Origin: Symsagittifera roscoffensis | Lineage: Eukaryota; Xenacoelomorpha; Acoela; Convolutidae | Length of the DNA: 64,000 nt | Reading direction: 5' to 3' | Assembly: GCF_963678635.1 (NCBI RefSeq) | Contig: NC_087065.1 | Location: 71,867,345 to 71,931,344 of the forward strand | Shown: positions 1 to 10,500 of the stretch, piece after piece | Numbering within the stretch: the stretch's first letter is position 1 | Layout: every line of letters begins with the position of its first letter | Position numbers and translations under genes: made by a program | The notes under the pieces: generated by a model | The model's input: only the letters and a program-made list of their open reading frames with translations | The model's database searches: none | What the model was told of the DNA's origin: nothing

Positions 1-2631
1 CACGCGCTGATAGGCGTAACGAAGAAGTATGGCAACCTGGTAATGTGCTACGTGGATGACGTGCTAATAGCGACACCAACACTGGAAGACCACATTGAGA
101 GACTAGACGAAGTGTTTGCATGCATGAAGAGGTCGGGGCTAAAGTGTAAACCATCAAAGTGCGAGATACTCAAGGACTCAATAAAATACTTGGGCAGGAT
201 GGTAGACAAGCACGGCATCAGACCTGATACGGACGCAGTGGAAGCAGTTCTGACCTGGAAATCACCGAAGACAGAGCACCAGTTGATGAGCTTCCTGGGT
301 TTCGCTAACTATTATAGAGAGTTCATCAAAGGCTATGCAGACAAGGTATACCCGATGCAACAATTAATGAGACACAAGGGCAAGAAGTTCACGTGGAACA
401 ACGCAGCAGAAGAGTCATTCCAGAGGATAAAGAAAGAGCTATGTGAGGCACCAGTACTGGGTATGCCGACTGAGAAAGGGATGTACGTGCTGGACACGGA
501 TGCGTCGGTGGTCGCGATTTCTGGGATTCTCCACCAAGAACAAGAATGGAATGGGAAGACAGTCTTGAGACCAATAGCGTACGGGAGCAAAGTCCTGAGT
601 GACACGGAAATGAAGTACGGAGCACCGAAAGCTGAGATGTTCGCGGTGGTTACCTTTGTCGAGAAATACAGGGCATACTTGGGCAGTGAACCATTCAAGT
701 TGCGAGTCGACAACAGAGCACTGAGCTGGCTGAAAACGTACTCAATGGACCAAAGTTACATTGGGAGGTGGATAGTTCGCCTGGACGGATACAACATGAT
801 AATTGAGCATAGAACGCGAGATAAACATCAGAATGCCGACAGCTTGAGTAAGAAGACGGAGTTCTATGAGAGACAAGAGCAAAGAGAAGCAGACAGACCT
901 GAAATCAAAGATGGCTTCTCATTCATGGACAAGGAAACGTACGACAGTCTTCCACTCACGAGATGGCTGGACAAGTCAGGCAAACCGATAGAAGATCATC
1001 CTGAATTGCCTAAAGAGCCTCCAGAGAAGACCATCTTGAGGAAGAGCAAGAGGATTCCGATTGAGATTATACTCAAGTCGAAGATCGTGAAGGAGACGCT
1101 CAAGGCAAAAGGCTATGATCTTAACCAGGTGGAAGCAGGAACTGCACAGATAGATGATGACTTAATGAGGTTGCTCGAGAAACTATCAGATGATAAGCCC
1201 GTGATCCAGGAGAAGGGTACAGAGAAACCGGAATTCACTATACTTCGGAGAAAAGAGACAGTGAACGATACTGACTCATCAAGAGGAAGCGTCACTGACA
1301 GCAAAGATGTCGTGCGGTCACTAGTTGACAAAATCCCCGAAGACATTCTGGAGCAGACCAGGGTTAGGAAAAAGAAAGTGACGTTCAAGGAAGATACTGA
1401 ACACCTGGGACTAGGTCAAGAGTCCGGGGAGTGTTCAAGGTTCACGGAAGAAGGAACCGGAGAAGGAAAATTGTCCGGGGAGCGTGAAGGATGGGATGAA
1501 GACTCGGATGAGAGCAACGAAAACCAGGACAGTCTGTGCATGATACTGGCGGAAGAGAAGACAAGGCACCACGACAGGGAGTTACAGACGGATCCATCTT
1601 CAGGGACATACAACATGGACATACAGGAGATGCGAGGTGGTGAGGAACTTGAGAAAATTGCGGTCGCAAGGAAACCATTCAGGGAACTATCATGCAACTC
1701 AAACATCAGAACGAATCTGGTGCCAGAAGATGATATGAAAATCGTGAAAAGGATGATATGCGTGAAACTGAGTGATGACATCCACAACCCTGGTGAGATG
1801 AATGGACAGATCATGGCACTAAAGGAGCATGTCAAGGCAAGGTATAGGCTGTCAGACCTAATAAGAGCCCAAAAGAATGACAAAATGACAAGTAACCTCT
1901 CCAAATGGATCCAGTCGGGGGTCAAGGAGAAGGGGGAACTCGAGGAAGACAGCTACAAGATCTTGAGCCAGTTCTACAAAGAGAAAAAAGACTTACTCTA
2001 CCACACAGCTGATGGGGTGGTAGCATGCAAGAGGAAATATGAGGAGAAGATATTACACAAACACAACCTCATCATACTGCCACAGTTGTATCAAATGGAG
2101 GTGCTTTTCAGATCGCACGACCAGATGGGCCACCAGGGGATAGACAAAGTACAACAAAGGATACTTCACAGGTTTGATTGGCCAGGAATGAGAAAAGCTT
2201 GCGAGAGATGGGTGAATGCCTGCCTGGCATGTCTCCAGGTAAAAGACCCAAGGAAGATGAAGTTTCCCCTCAAGTCCGTTGAGAGCTCAGAGTTCAATGA
2301 AGTGGTGCAGATAGACCATCAAAAAATCTGCATGACGGAGTCGGGATATAACCAGATACTGGTTATAATAGATCACTTCACAAAGTTGGCGGAAGCGGTC
2401 CCGTGCCAAACAGCCTCGGCCGAGGAGACATGTGATCATCTGATAACGCATTGGATATCGCGGTATGGTTGTCCAATGACTTTCCAGTCGGACAACGGCA
2501 AAGCTTTTGTAGGGGACTTGACAAAAGAATTGATGAAGAGATCGCACATTGCTCAAGCACACTCGACAACCTATCATCCACAGACCAATGGGTTGGTAGA
2601 GAGACAAAACAGGACACTGGTCAAATGTTAA
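1..2631 (+). CDS. pol: Pol part 1 of element A: RT C-terminus, RNase H, linker, integrase core (partial, ends at a frameshift)
   Basis: The frame is open from base 1, with RT motif YVDD at 49-60. It continues through the RT thumb and an RNase H domain with DTDAS near 499, AEMFAV and VDNRAL. A long charged linker follows, then an HHCC zinc-binding region (HDQMGHQG near 2116) and the integrase core. The catalytic acids are visible: D in QIDHQ at 2314, D in QSDNG at 2491 and E in VERQNR at 2599, with 35 residues between the last two, as is standard for DDE integrases. The frame closes with TAA at 2629-2631 just after the core. Compared with B and C, one base is missing around 2622-2627, so the stop is caused by a frameshift and the protein once continued. 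The track-style start at 43 is not a real initiator, because the true start is upstream of the window. Confidence 0.9.
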   Translation, partial: HALIGVTKKYGNLVMCYVDDVLIATPTLEDHIERLDEVFACMKRSGLKCKPSKCEILKDSIKYLGRMVDKHGIRPDTDAVEAVLTWKSPKTEHQLMSFLGFANYYREFIKGYADKVYPMQQLMRHKGKKFTWNNAAEESFQRIKKELCEAPVLGMPTEKGMYVLDTDASVVAISGILHQEQEWNGKTVLRPIAYGSKVLSDTEMKYGAPKAEMFAVVTFVEKYRAYLGSEPFKLRVDNRALSWLKTYSMDQSYIGRWIVRLDGYNMIIEHRTRDKHQNADSLSKKTEFYERQEQREADRPEIKDGFSFMDKETYDSLPLTRWLDKSGKPIEDHPELPKEPPEKTILRKSKRIPIEIILKSKIVKETLKAKGYDLNQVEAGTAQIDDDLMRLLEKLSDDKPVIQEKGTEKPEFTILRRKETVNDTDSSRGSVTDSKDVVRSLVDKIPEDILEQTRVRKKKVTFKEDTEHLGLGQESGECSRFTEEGTGEGKLSGEREGWDEDSDESNENQDSLCMILAEEKTRHHDRELQTDPSSGTYNMDIQEMRGGEELEKIAVARKPFRELSCNSNIRTNLVPEDDMKIVKRMICVKLSDDIHNPGEMNGQIMALKEHVKARYRLSDLIRAQKNDKMTSNLSKWIQSGVKEKGELEEDSYKILSQFYKEKKDLLYHTADGVVACKRKYEEKILHKHNLIILPQLYQMEVLFRSHDQMGHQGIDKVQQRILHRFDWPGMRKACERWVNACLACLQVKDPRKMKFPLKSVESSEFNEVVQIDHQKICMTESGYNQILVIIDHFTKLAEAVPCQTASAEETCDHLITHWISRYGCPMTFQSDNGKAFVGDLTKELMKRSHIAQAHSTTYHPQTNGLVERQNRTLVKC

Positions 2632-4427
2632 AGGTGTACTGCTCAAGATACATGACGGACTGGGACAAATACCTGCCACAGGTAGTAGGAGCCTACAACA
2701 GTACACAGCACTCAACTACGGGCATCAGTCCTTTCATGATGTTGACGGGCAGGGAGAGAGCAATGCCTCTGACATTCTTTTACCCGGAATACGAAGGGAA
2801 AAGGACGTCGCCTCAGGCATACGTGAAAGAAGCGATCAAAAGACAACAGGAATTGAACGAGCTATGCAGGAGGAACACGGCGCAAGCGCAAATGAGGCAA
2901 CGCAGGAAATACGACGAAAAAATATTACGAGCAAAGCCATATGAAGTGGGCCAATACGTGTGGGTCTTCCAAAATGTCATACCGCCCAAGGGAACAAAGA
3001 AACTACTCAAGAAGTGGAGGGGACCATTCATGATAACGGAGGTTCATCAACAAGGACGGTTCTACCGCTTGAGTACTGGGCGAGCGGCACATTATGAAAA
3101 TCTGAAGCCTCACGTCCCGTCTCCAGAGGATTGGTGCATACCAAAGGACATGGAGGGTCTTGAGTACCTGGTGGTAGAGCCAGCGTGTGAAGTGAATGAG
3201 AAAGGTACTCGAGAGAAAAATGATGGTAATGAGAACTTGAGTTTGGACGACAATGAAAAGATAAGAGTGGAGTCTGATGCAGGATCATTTGTAGAAGAAG
3301 ACTGGGACGACCCGGAGCAAGACGAGGTGCCGAAATGGATGGAACCGGATCGAACAACACCACCGGAAACCAGGACTGGCAATCGCAAACGCACAGGCAT
3401 GAGGTACAACAGGTACGGGGATGACTTCTTGATCGATAAGATACAGCCAGACAAATTGGGCGAGGAATTACTGAAGGCAGGCGAACTGGAAGCTGGAGAG
3501 GAATGGCAGGTCATTGACGATGGTGGTCATTATCCGCAGGATGATTACTCGACGCCAGAAGTAGAAACGGATCTCGAACAGAGTGAGATAGAGAGGAGGG
3601 AGAACACGAACTTGAGGATTCTAGAGTGGATGCGTGATGTCAAAGACGAGAGCCGCGAAGGACAAAGCATTCAGCAAGTCGATGTATCAGCAGCAAATTA
3701 CATGAAGACAGAGGACCCTCTTTTCGGATGGACGGCAACAGACAGGCCACTGGACATTCCTCAGGACAATTCAGACCCGACAACATCGACGGGGACGTCG
3801 ATAAATATTTTTGTCCGGGGAGTGGGGGTAGGACTTACCCACACCGAAAATTTGATGATAAAGAAGCTCAAGGAAGTGAGAGAAACGAGCGAATTGGAAC
3901 TGGAGGAAGAAGAGCCAGAGCCTGCTATAGGTCGGAATTTCAAAACGAAATTCGAAATACCCAATGAATACTCGGAGAACATCATGATAACAGATAGCGA
4001 CTTCATCCTGTCAAACAGGACCAGCGCGATCTGCATCACGGCGGACATGAGTTTCAAATCAAGATTGGAAGCTGACTTCAAAAGAGAGTACCAGAATGTA
4101 GAGTTTCTGTTCAGACAGAGACCAGGACTGGGAGGGATGGCAGCGCTTCCACCGTCAGTGGCACAAGTCCCGGGCAAATACCTGTGCTTCCTAGTAACGA
4201 GGGTCAGTGACAGGAACACAATCGATCCCGAACACGTGATATTGGCACTAACAAGATTACGAGACTTCATGATTGAAAGAGGGATAACAGAAGTCTCAAT
4301 GCCGGTGTATGACCCGAACAGGGGCAAACTGAGCCCGAGGGAATTGTACGCTATCCTATATGTGGTCTTTGCAGAAACTGAGATAATGGTGTATCTTCAT
4401 AAGAAGTACTACTTGAGCATCGCCTGA
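2628..4427 (+). CDS. pol: Pol part 2 of element A: integrase C-terminus (GPY/F-like) and macro-like C-terminal domain (shifted frame)
   Basis: The frame change at about 2628 restores homology to B and C. The first part is the rest of the integrase with a KWRGPFMITEV stretch near 3013-3045, resembling the GPY/F module of Ty3/Gypsy integrases. An acidic low-complexity linker follows. The last ~150 residues (about 3985-4424) have an order of strands and helices that resembles a TARG1/Poa1p-like macro domain, ending in a conserved MPVYDPNRGKL loop and a terminal KKYYLSIA. The usual macro glycine loop and catalytic Asp position are replaced, so ADP-ribose chemistry is doubtful. TGA at 4425-4427 ends the frame. 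The macro assignment is by eye only. Confidence 0.8.
   Translation, partial: LKVYCSRYMTDWDKYLPQVVGAYNSTQHSTTGISPFMMLTGRERAMPLTFFYPEYEGKRTSPQAYVKEAIKRQQELNELCRRNTAQAQMRQRRKYDEKILRAKPYEVGQYVWVFQNVIPPKGTKKLLKKWRGPFMITEVHQQGRFYRLSTGRAAHYENLKPHVPSPEDWCIPKDMEGLEYLVVEPACEVNEKGTREKNDGNENLSLDDNEKIRVESDAGSFVEEDWDDPEQDEVPKWMEPDRTTPPETRTGNRKRTGMRYNRYGDDFLIDKIQPDKLGEELLKAGELEAGEEWQVIDDGGHYPQDDYSTPEVETDLEQSEIERRENTNLRILEWMRDVKDESREGQSIQQVDVSAANYMKTEDPLFGWTATDRPLDIPQDNSDPTTSTGTSINIFVRGVGVGLTHTENLMIKKLKEVRETSELELEEEEPEPAIGRNFKTKFEIPNEYSENIMITDSDFILSNRTSAICITADMSFKSRLEADFKREYQNVEFLFRQRPGLGGMAALPPSVAQVPGKYLCFLVTRVSDRNTIDPEHVILALTRLRDFMIERGITEVSMPVYDPNRGKLSPRELYAILYVVFAETEIMVYLHKKYYLSIA
3813..3822 (+). other. 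Internal GTCCGGGGAG motif in Pol C-terminal region of A
   Basis: The same 10-mer that abuts the 3' LTR (14209-14218) occurs here in the codon phase encoding VRGV. Two further copies at 1422-1431 and 1473-1482 are read as SGE. The shared nucleotide core in different codon phases points to a DNA or RNA function. A polypurine or central-polypurine role is an inference. Confidence 0.6.
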
Positions 4428-4927
4428 GTCGGGTACATGGGGGTATCGAGTCGGGTGTGAGGGAGGAGTCTTGAGTTAGGTACTGGGGTGCGGCGCAGGT
4501 AAAGGGATCTTAAAGATATGATTGGCATGACAATTAAATTTTAAAACGAGCTAACGGTGCTAAAACATAAAATGAATCTGCATGCTTTTAAGGGAATTCC
4601 AATTGAATTGTTTTAAGTGATATGAAAATGATAAGATTTTAACCATACTGGTAAAAGGGGGGCCTCTAGGTTAGGAACATGACATGTCAAGTTTCAATAT
4701 GCTTTCTGTTTTCAGATCAAGTTTGAAAAACAAAGTTGAAAATCCAACTATACTCAAGCGAGAAACAGAGAGAGAAACCTTGATTGAACTCGCGATAATC
4801 GGCACTTACAGCAAGTATTTGCAAGGGAACATTTCGAGAGAATTCTTGAGTAAGGTAATTCTCGAGCTGGTAAGGTAATTCTTGAGCTGGTTAACACATA
4901 CCTGTATACATCCCGAAGTCACGAAGA
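4428..4927 (+). other. Intergenic region between pol and ORF2 of element A
   Basis: This is 500 bases with no convincing gene. A 64-codon open frame at 4684-4878 has no counterpart in B or C. The region holds an acceptor-like TTTTCAG at 4709-4715 and a short, imperfectly repeated GTAAGGTAATTCTYGAG unit at about 4850-4888, just before ORF2. Confidence 0.7.
4703..4715 (+). promoter_or_regulatory. Putative 3' splice site upstream of ORF2 (A)
   Basis: A pyrimidine-rich stretch ends in TTTTCAG followed by ATC. B (AG at 28680-28681) and C (AG at 54011-54010, minus strand) have TTTTCTAG followed by ATC in the matching place. The conservation in otherwise divergent spacers suggests that ORF2 is expressed from a spliced subgenomic RNA, as retroviral env is. 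The donor was not identified. Confidence 0.4.
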
Positions 4928-7531
4928 ATGGCAGACCGATTATGGAAATCCGTGCCCGCGACCCTGAAGAAGCCCACTCTTGATGAGCTGTACAGGCGCC
5001 TGAGGGACTTGGACTACACCCAAATAGACGAGAGAATGGCGGTGATGCTGAATGCCATCCTCCAGTTGGAGGACCAGGGTGAGTGCAGGGAGTCTGCAAC
5101 GGAGGCTGTCTTGATGATCGGCTACACCACCGAGGGAATATCGAACCAAGAACAGACCAGATGGTTGTCTTGGAATGTGGATGGAGGAGTAAGGGGTTTT
5201 GACTTGGCAAGGAATCCTGGCCTGAATAACAATACCGAATATGGCGCAGGGGAATTCCCACTACCGACTAGGCCAACAGTAAGGTCCACAAGCCAGAGCT
5301 CGAGTAGGGTGCCATCGATGTCACGAATGCAACAGACGACCGAGGCATATCCGGATCTAGGTGTTCTAAAGAAAGAGCTCGAGAAGACGCAGAAGGAAAG
5401 GAATAAGGCGAACCTCGATCGGGATCAGGCAAATCTGGATCGGGAGAAGGTTCAGCTGGAAAGGGACCAGGCGGTCAACGAGCGAGACCAGGCTCTGAGG
5501 TTGCTTGAGATACAAAAAGCTGAACATCAACAGGAGTTAAGGGTGCGGGAGAACGCCGCAAATCGTGATCAACTGAGGTCGGAATTAGACAGAATAGAAC
5601 AACGACAACGCGAGCTTGATGCACAGAAGGGAGCCAGGCCGAAGGAGCGAGTGGTCACCAGCTCGAGGCCAGAGTCACGTATGGAGGTGGATGAGGCCCC
5701 CAGAGCAAGAGCACGGTTCAACCTTGACCGCGAGGCCCGTGAACGCATGAGTGAAGGGTTGGAAGTTTGGATACCGAATGACGCAACGTCTTCCTTGCGT
5801 AGCCTAGAGACGCAACCCATACGCCCACTGATGGATGTGGAGCTGCCGGGATATACCCCAACCTCGACCTCGAGTGACAGTCAGGTGAGCGGCGGCTCAT
5901 CGCGTCTGAGAGAACTGGGCGAGAGATTGCGGCAAAAGAGTCGTGAGAGTTCGGCAAGACCGGAGCTTCCCCCGACGTGGAGGGAACAGCCGGTTAGGAG
6001 TGTCGTGATCTTGAGTTATAAGAAGAATACAGAGGGGAGGTACCACAGGCACAATCGGCTGGACTGGAGTACGGAGCAGAAAGCTAGGAGAGACTGCTTT
6101 CATGATGCGGCCTGGGTGCAGTACTTGGCGCCACCCCGGGTACCAGAAGGTGCGGTTCATCTAATCGTAGGGGACAGCCTGGTGCGGGTGTTGACCCGGA
6201 TCCGATCGCACTGGCAGACGGGAATCTTGAGTTTCGCTGGAGCTGCCACGTCACAGATGTTAGCAACGCTTGACATGCTGGGGATGACAAAAGTATACAC
6301 GGTGACCCTGATGATCGGGACCAACGATGTATCAAGGGGTGAAGCGAGGAAAATAACAAGGCTGCACGATAAGGTGAGCTGCCTTCTTGAGGAACTGAGG
6401 ATTCAGATGGACCCCATCCTGTTGACGATATGTACTGTCCCCTACAACATGATGTTTGATCAACACGCCTTGGAGATGAACGAGAAGTTGCGGAACCTAA
6501 ACAAGGGGATAAGAGACATCCACCGGAAGAGTGTGCTCCCTGTCAGACTGTTGGACGTGGCAGAGCGCATGGAGAAAGAGGGATTCCCTGAAGACACCTC
6601 CAGTGATGGAATCCATTTTGATAGACCGAGGGGAGCAGAGTGGCTAAACGACGTCTTCCAAGAACACATAAATGCGCTGGAGGCGGATCTGCTAGAGACA
6701 GCCCAATTCACTTTAGGACCACCTCCGAACCCACCATTCCTTGCCTCAAGGGCCTTGTCTTGTCGCTTGGGACCGAGAGTTGACACTAGAGACAGTTCAA
6801 GGAGCAGCCAGACCAGATTGCAGAGTGCCACGCCAATGGAGTCTGAGGAGGTGACGTCATCAACACCTCCAAGCTCGGCGATATCCTCAGTGGTAGTGGC
6901 AGAGAGCAAACGGGAAAATAAGTCTATGGAGACCGCTCGCTTGAGATATCCTGAGAAGGTGAAAGAACTGGATCTAGAGAGTTTGGAATGCAGGCAAGAA
7001 TTGGCGGAAACCCTGGGGATCGAACGAGTATCACACGAGGATTTGAATAGGCATCATTGCGTGGACTGGTTGAAAGCTCATGAGGCGCACTTCTCGAGAG
7101 CGAAGTTGATGGAGACCACAGACCTGACGGGAATTCCCACAAAAACGATCATGGGACCCATTAACTACAGACCTCTCAAGCTGCTGGGGAGTCCGGGACT
7201 TATAGCAGAACCTCCCAAGCACCGAACTAGCATCGCCAGGATCAGGTTGGCAACCCCGGCACAGTTGAAGGTGGTAGACAAGCTACTCAATCCGGGAGGA
7301 ACGGGATTGCCAGATGCCGCTTACGAAGGCCCGAAATTGGCGGAAGATCCCAGGTACGGGAAGCCCTGTGGGAGTACACAGCTGGCCAAAACCCTGGCAG
7401 TGTATGATAGAGCAGACCCAGCTGCTGCGAGAGTAGTCATTGTGGCGGGATCAGACTTCGAAGGAACGTCTCCCAAGTTGTTCTGGCCGGAGACTTTGAT
7501 ATACTCTTTGCCAGGAGCTGAATTAAATTAG
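4928..7531 (+). CDS. ORF2 part 1 of element A: coiled coil plus SGNH/GDSL hydrolase domain
   Basis: The frame opens with ATG at 4928, matching the N-terminal alignment with B and C, and runs to TAG at 7529. It begins with a helical domain (about residues 1-90). A strong coiled coil follows (about 140-245), made in part of seven-residue repeats such as NLDRDQA/NLDREKV. The SGNH hydrolase domain is at about 405-575: block I GDSL with Ser417, block II FAGA, block III GTND with Asn466, and block V DGIHFD with Asp560 and His563. All catalytic residues are present, so it could be an active esterase. The substrate is unknown. Near 841 a second, degenerate SGNH-like domain starts with an AGSDF motif and is cut by the stop. 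The TAG aligns with a Gln codon (CAA) in C, and the next ORF is in the same frame, so I read it as a nonsense change. Confidence 0.88.
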   Translation: MADRLWKSVPATLKKPTLDELYRRLRDLDYTQIDERMAVMLNAILQLEDQGECRESATEAVLMIGYTTEGISNQEQTRWLSWNVDGGVRGFDLARNPGLNNNTEYGAGEFPLPTRPTVRSTSQSSSRVPSMSRMQQTTEAYPDLGVLKKELEKTQKERNKANLDRDQANLDREKVQLERDQAVNERDQALRLLEIQKAEHQQELRVRENAANRDQLRSELDRIEQRQRELDAQKGARPKERVVTSSRPESRMEVDEAPRARARFNLDREARERMSEGLEVWIPNDATSSLRSLETQPIRPLMDVELPGYTPTSTSSDSQVSGGSSRLRELGERLRQKSRESSARPELPPTWREQPVRSVVILSYKKNTEGRYHRHNRLDWSTEQKARRDCFHDAAWVQYLAPPRVPEGAVHLIVGDSLVRVLTRIRSHWQTGILSFAGAATSQMLATLDMLGMTKVYTVTLMIGTNDVSRGEARKITRLHDKVSCLLEELRIQMDPILLTICTVPYNMMFDQHALEMNEKLRNLNKGIRDIHRKSVLPVRLLDVAERMEKEGFPEDTSSDGIHFDRPRGAEWLNDVFQEHINALEADLLETAQFTLGPPPNPPFLASRALSCRLGPRVDTRDSSRSSQTRLQSATPMESEEVTSSTPPSSAISSVVVAESKRENKSMETARLRYPEKVKELDLESLECRQELAETLGIERVSHEDLNRHHCVDWLKAHEAHFSRAKLMETTDLTGIPTKTIMGPINYRPLKLLGSPGLIAEPPKHRTSIARIRLATPAQLKVVDKLLNPGGTGLPDAAYEGPKLAEDPRYGKPCGSTQLAKTLAVYDRADPAAARVVIVAGSDFEGTSPKLFWPETLIYSLPGAELN

Positions 7532-10500
7532 ATGTTAACTCTGGTAGTGGCGATAAAGTCGGAGATGCCCTGTGAACCTGAGCTGCTGCTGTTTGCAGGG
7601 ATGAATGATCACCTGCACGCGATGGGACTTCTTGAGCAACTAAAGGGCGATGAAATTCCGACATCGAGGAAGATATGGGAAGCCATTCAAGCGTTGTTTG
7701 CGGCGATGAATGAAGTGCAAGAGAATGTTGACTCGAGATTCGGGTCCAAGACGAAGGTGGTGTTTACCACATCCCCTGGATACGCGAATATGCCACCCGC
7801 CCTACAGTTCGTGTACGCGGTCTTGATCCTGATAGCAGAAGGGAGTGAATGGCGGATTCTAATGGCAGCCCCCAATCGGGAGTTGGAGCCATCGAACCTG
7901 AGGCTTCGCAAGTCAGAATTGGCGGCGGCATGGGCGGACATATCTCATGTACTGAGGGGCTTTTATGGACTAGCCGACATCCTGATCGTATTAGACGAGG
8001 TGCTCTTGCTAGAGATATCGAACTTTGCCAGGCAGCTCAAGTTCAGCCCAGTCATCGGGGACGATCACCCGGCGATAAGCAAATTAACGGCCAGCCTGTG
8101 GTTTCGGAGTATGGATGTGAAGATCACGAACTCCACCAGCAAGTCTAGAGGTCCCAGTAACGAGAGAAGAAATGTGGCCGAGACGGAAAAGCAATTAGGA
8201 TCGTTGAAATATCGTTTGACTCAAGAGAATGGCTGGTGGCCATTTTTGACACCAAGGCTGGAGAACGCCACGAATAAGACAAGGGAGGAAGCACCACTCC
8301 TCGTGAAGCAAGTCTGGAGTTTCCTAGAGAAGCAACTGGAGCTGGCCGAAGTAAGAGACATGACGGTGGCTAGATTTGTCTCGGCCGCCAATGAAGTGAC
8401 GATCGCAGGGTTCTGGAGAGAGCACGCCAAAGGCGAATTGAAGACTCGGAGGGATTACGAGATTCTCAAGTTCTTGAGTCCTTGCTGGGAGAAGGAATTC
8501 TTGGCAGGAATATTCGGTACCACGGCGACTATCTTTGGAGCCTTCGTGCAGGAGATACTGGGCATGCCCATCAGCCTGCTCTTGGCCCTGTATTTGGTCT
8601 ACCCCAGATACTTGTTCAACATGGGTCCAGCATACATGTTTAGTCGGGGAGTGGAGACACTTCGAGTTGATGGGTACCTGGCACTAGTGCTCTTGACCCA
8701 TGGGGAATTGGTGTCGTTTCATCGATTAATGGAATATGGAGAGCCTCTGTCTATGGGGAGATTCCACACGAGCATTGAAACCAGCTCCTACAAGTGTGCC
8801 GCAGGGTTGAAGACGTTGCTAGTGCAATACCTCATGATGCAAAATCGGCACATGACGGGTGAAGATGAGAATCCAACTTCGAGAGAAGAATGGAAGAAGA
8901 CGAACAGAGGGATGCCTCTGCTGACGGACCTATGCCTGGCAATGAGGTCGGACCCAATGGGGATAATCCGGGGCCTAGAGGAGGTGGTGACCTGCATTTA
9001 TGGTCCAGCAGTGACGTACGCGTTCCCAGACCCCCTGGTGACAACGTATCGTCACTCTGTAACGCACTTGAGCCTTATCAGTATACTGGATGGGACGGCG
9101 TTAAATTGGTGTCAGCAGGAGGTGCTCAGAGGGCGAATGAGCAACACGGTACTCTTTGGAAAGGTGAAAGATGCCGAACTAATACTGTACAACTTCAGGG
9201 GGCAAATGCAATGTAGAATGGGAGGCAAGCGAGAGGGTCCCATCGAAATGTATCCCAAATTCTGGAACTTGAACCCATTGACGGCGGACGGACGAGAAAT
9301 CTTGAGAATTCCTGCCTGGAAGGAGTGCTTCGCACTGGTGAAGAGGGAGCTGGAGACCATAATGGAGAAAGAAATCCTCCCAGCCACCATGCCTGAGTTC
9401 CCAATAGTCAGGAGGATGACCTTAGGAATGAATAGTCCCTTGGTAGTTCCCTCCATAATGGCGAGGATGACGACGGAGGAAATGCAGAAGGATTTCACTG
9501 ATGGCTGGGACCCCCTGTTCATTGGCTACACGGCGGCGGTCTACTTCCATACCAGCGAGATAAAGGTAAATTCGTGGACGACGCAAGCGAAAAAGAGTAG
9601 AGGTTCGCAGCCCCCAGGGTATGAGGTGCGGAAGGTCTTGAGAACTCTAGAGAAGGAGGGACTTGAGAACATGTTACCCATATGGGATGATGGCAGGATG
9701 ATCGTGATGGAGGGGCACGTCGCACTGGTGGACGACATGAAATTTGCCACGAGAAAATATAAGGCGCCCTATGGCTTGGAACAGGTGGAAATAAGACAGG
9801 AAGGAACAGAACTAGATGCAGCAGGTCAACTGCATGTAGCACTGACGGAATACAAAAAGCTGGATCCTACGACACCATCACCACTGTCCGCGGACACACC
9901 TGGAGACAAGAGGAGCGGACCCGTCGAGGACCGATTTAAGAAAATTCTCGAGAGAAGGAGACATGAGTCAGAAGAAGAGAGTATGGATGAAACTCTCAGT
10001 GAAGCCGGTGAAGACATGGAAGTGGGGAATACGCCTGAACCAGGGCCATCAGGGGAGGAGCTCACCACTCAAGAGCTGTTGAAAGACTTGAGCGAGGAAA
10101 ATTGGGCAGATACTGCCACACCACCCCTGATTCCGTCTCCCCGGAAGGATCTGGAATTGCCATTGGCAAGTGAGACCTTCAATATGGGGATGATACTCTT
10201 GAGCTCGGAGGAAAGGGAAAAGAACACTTTCGAAGGGAACAGGGACATATTCCTGGGATCACTGAAGGACGATGCTTGGCAGGAGTTCTTGGAAGAATTC
10301 AATCAAGAAGTGGGCAGCGAGACGACGCTGGACAAATTCAAGAAGGAACTGTGGAACACAGTCGTAAGATTTGGAGAACCGCTTCTGATAGGAACGGGCC
10401 TAGATGAGAAGGCGAGAAAAGAGCTACTGAGCAAGCTGGTAGAGCTGAGGAGTTCACGATCTAAGACTAGAGAAGAAAAATGTGAGGACAGCTCTACTCG

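Noticed and set aside
4716-4728. Nematode SL1-like end (CAAGTTTGA) after the acceptor in A
   Set aside because: This is a nine-base match only, absent from B and C, and a spliced leader would not be encoded at the acceptor. Likely chance.
4684-4878. 64-residue ORF between pol and ORF2 of A
   Set aside because: It has no counterpart in B or C and lies across the acceptor-like site.
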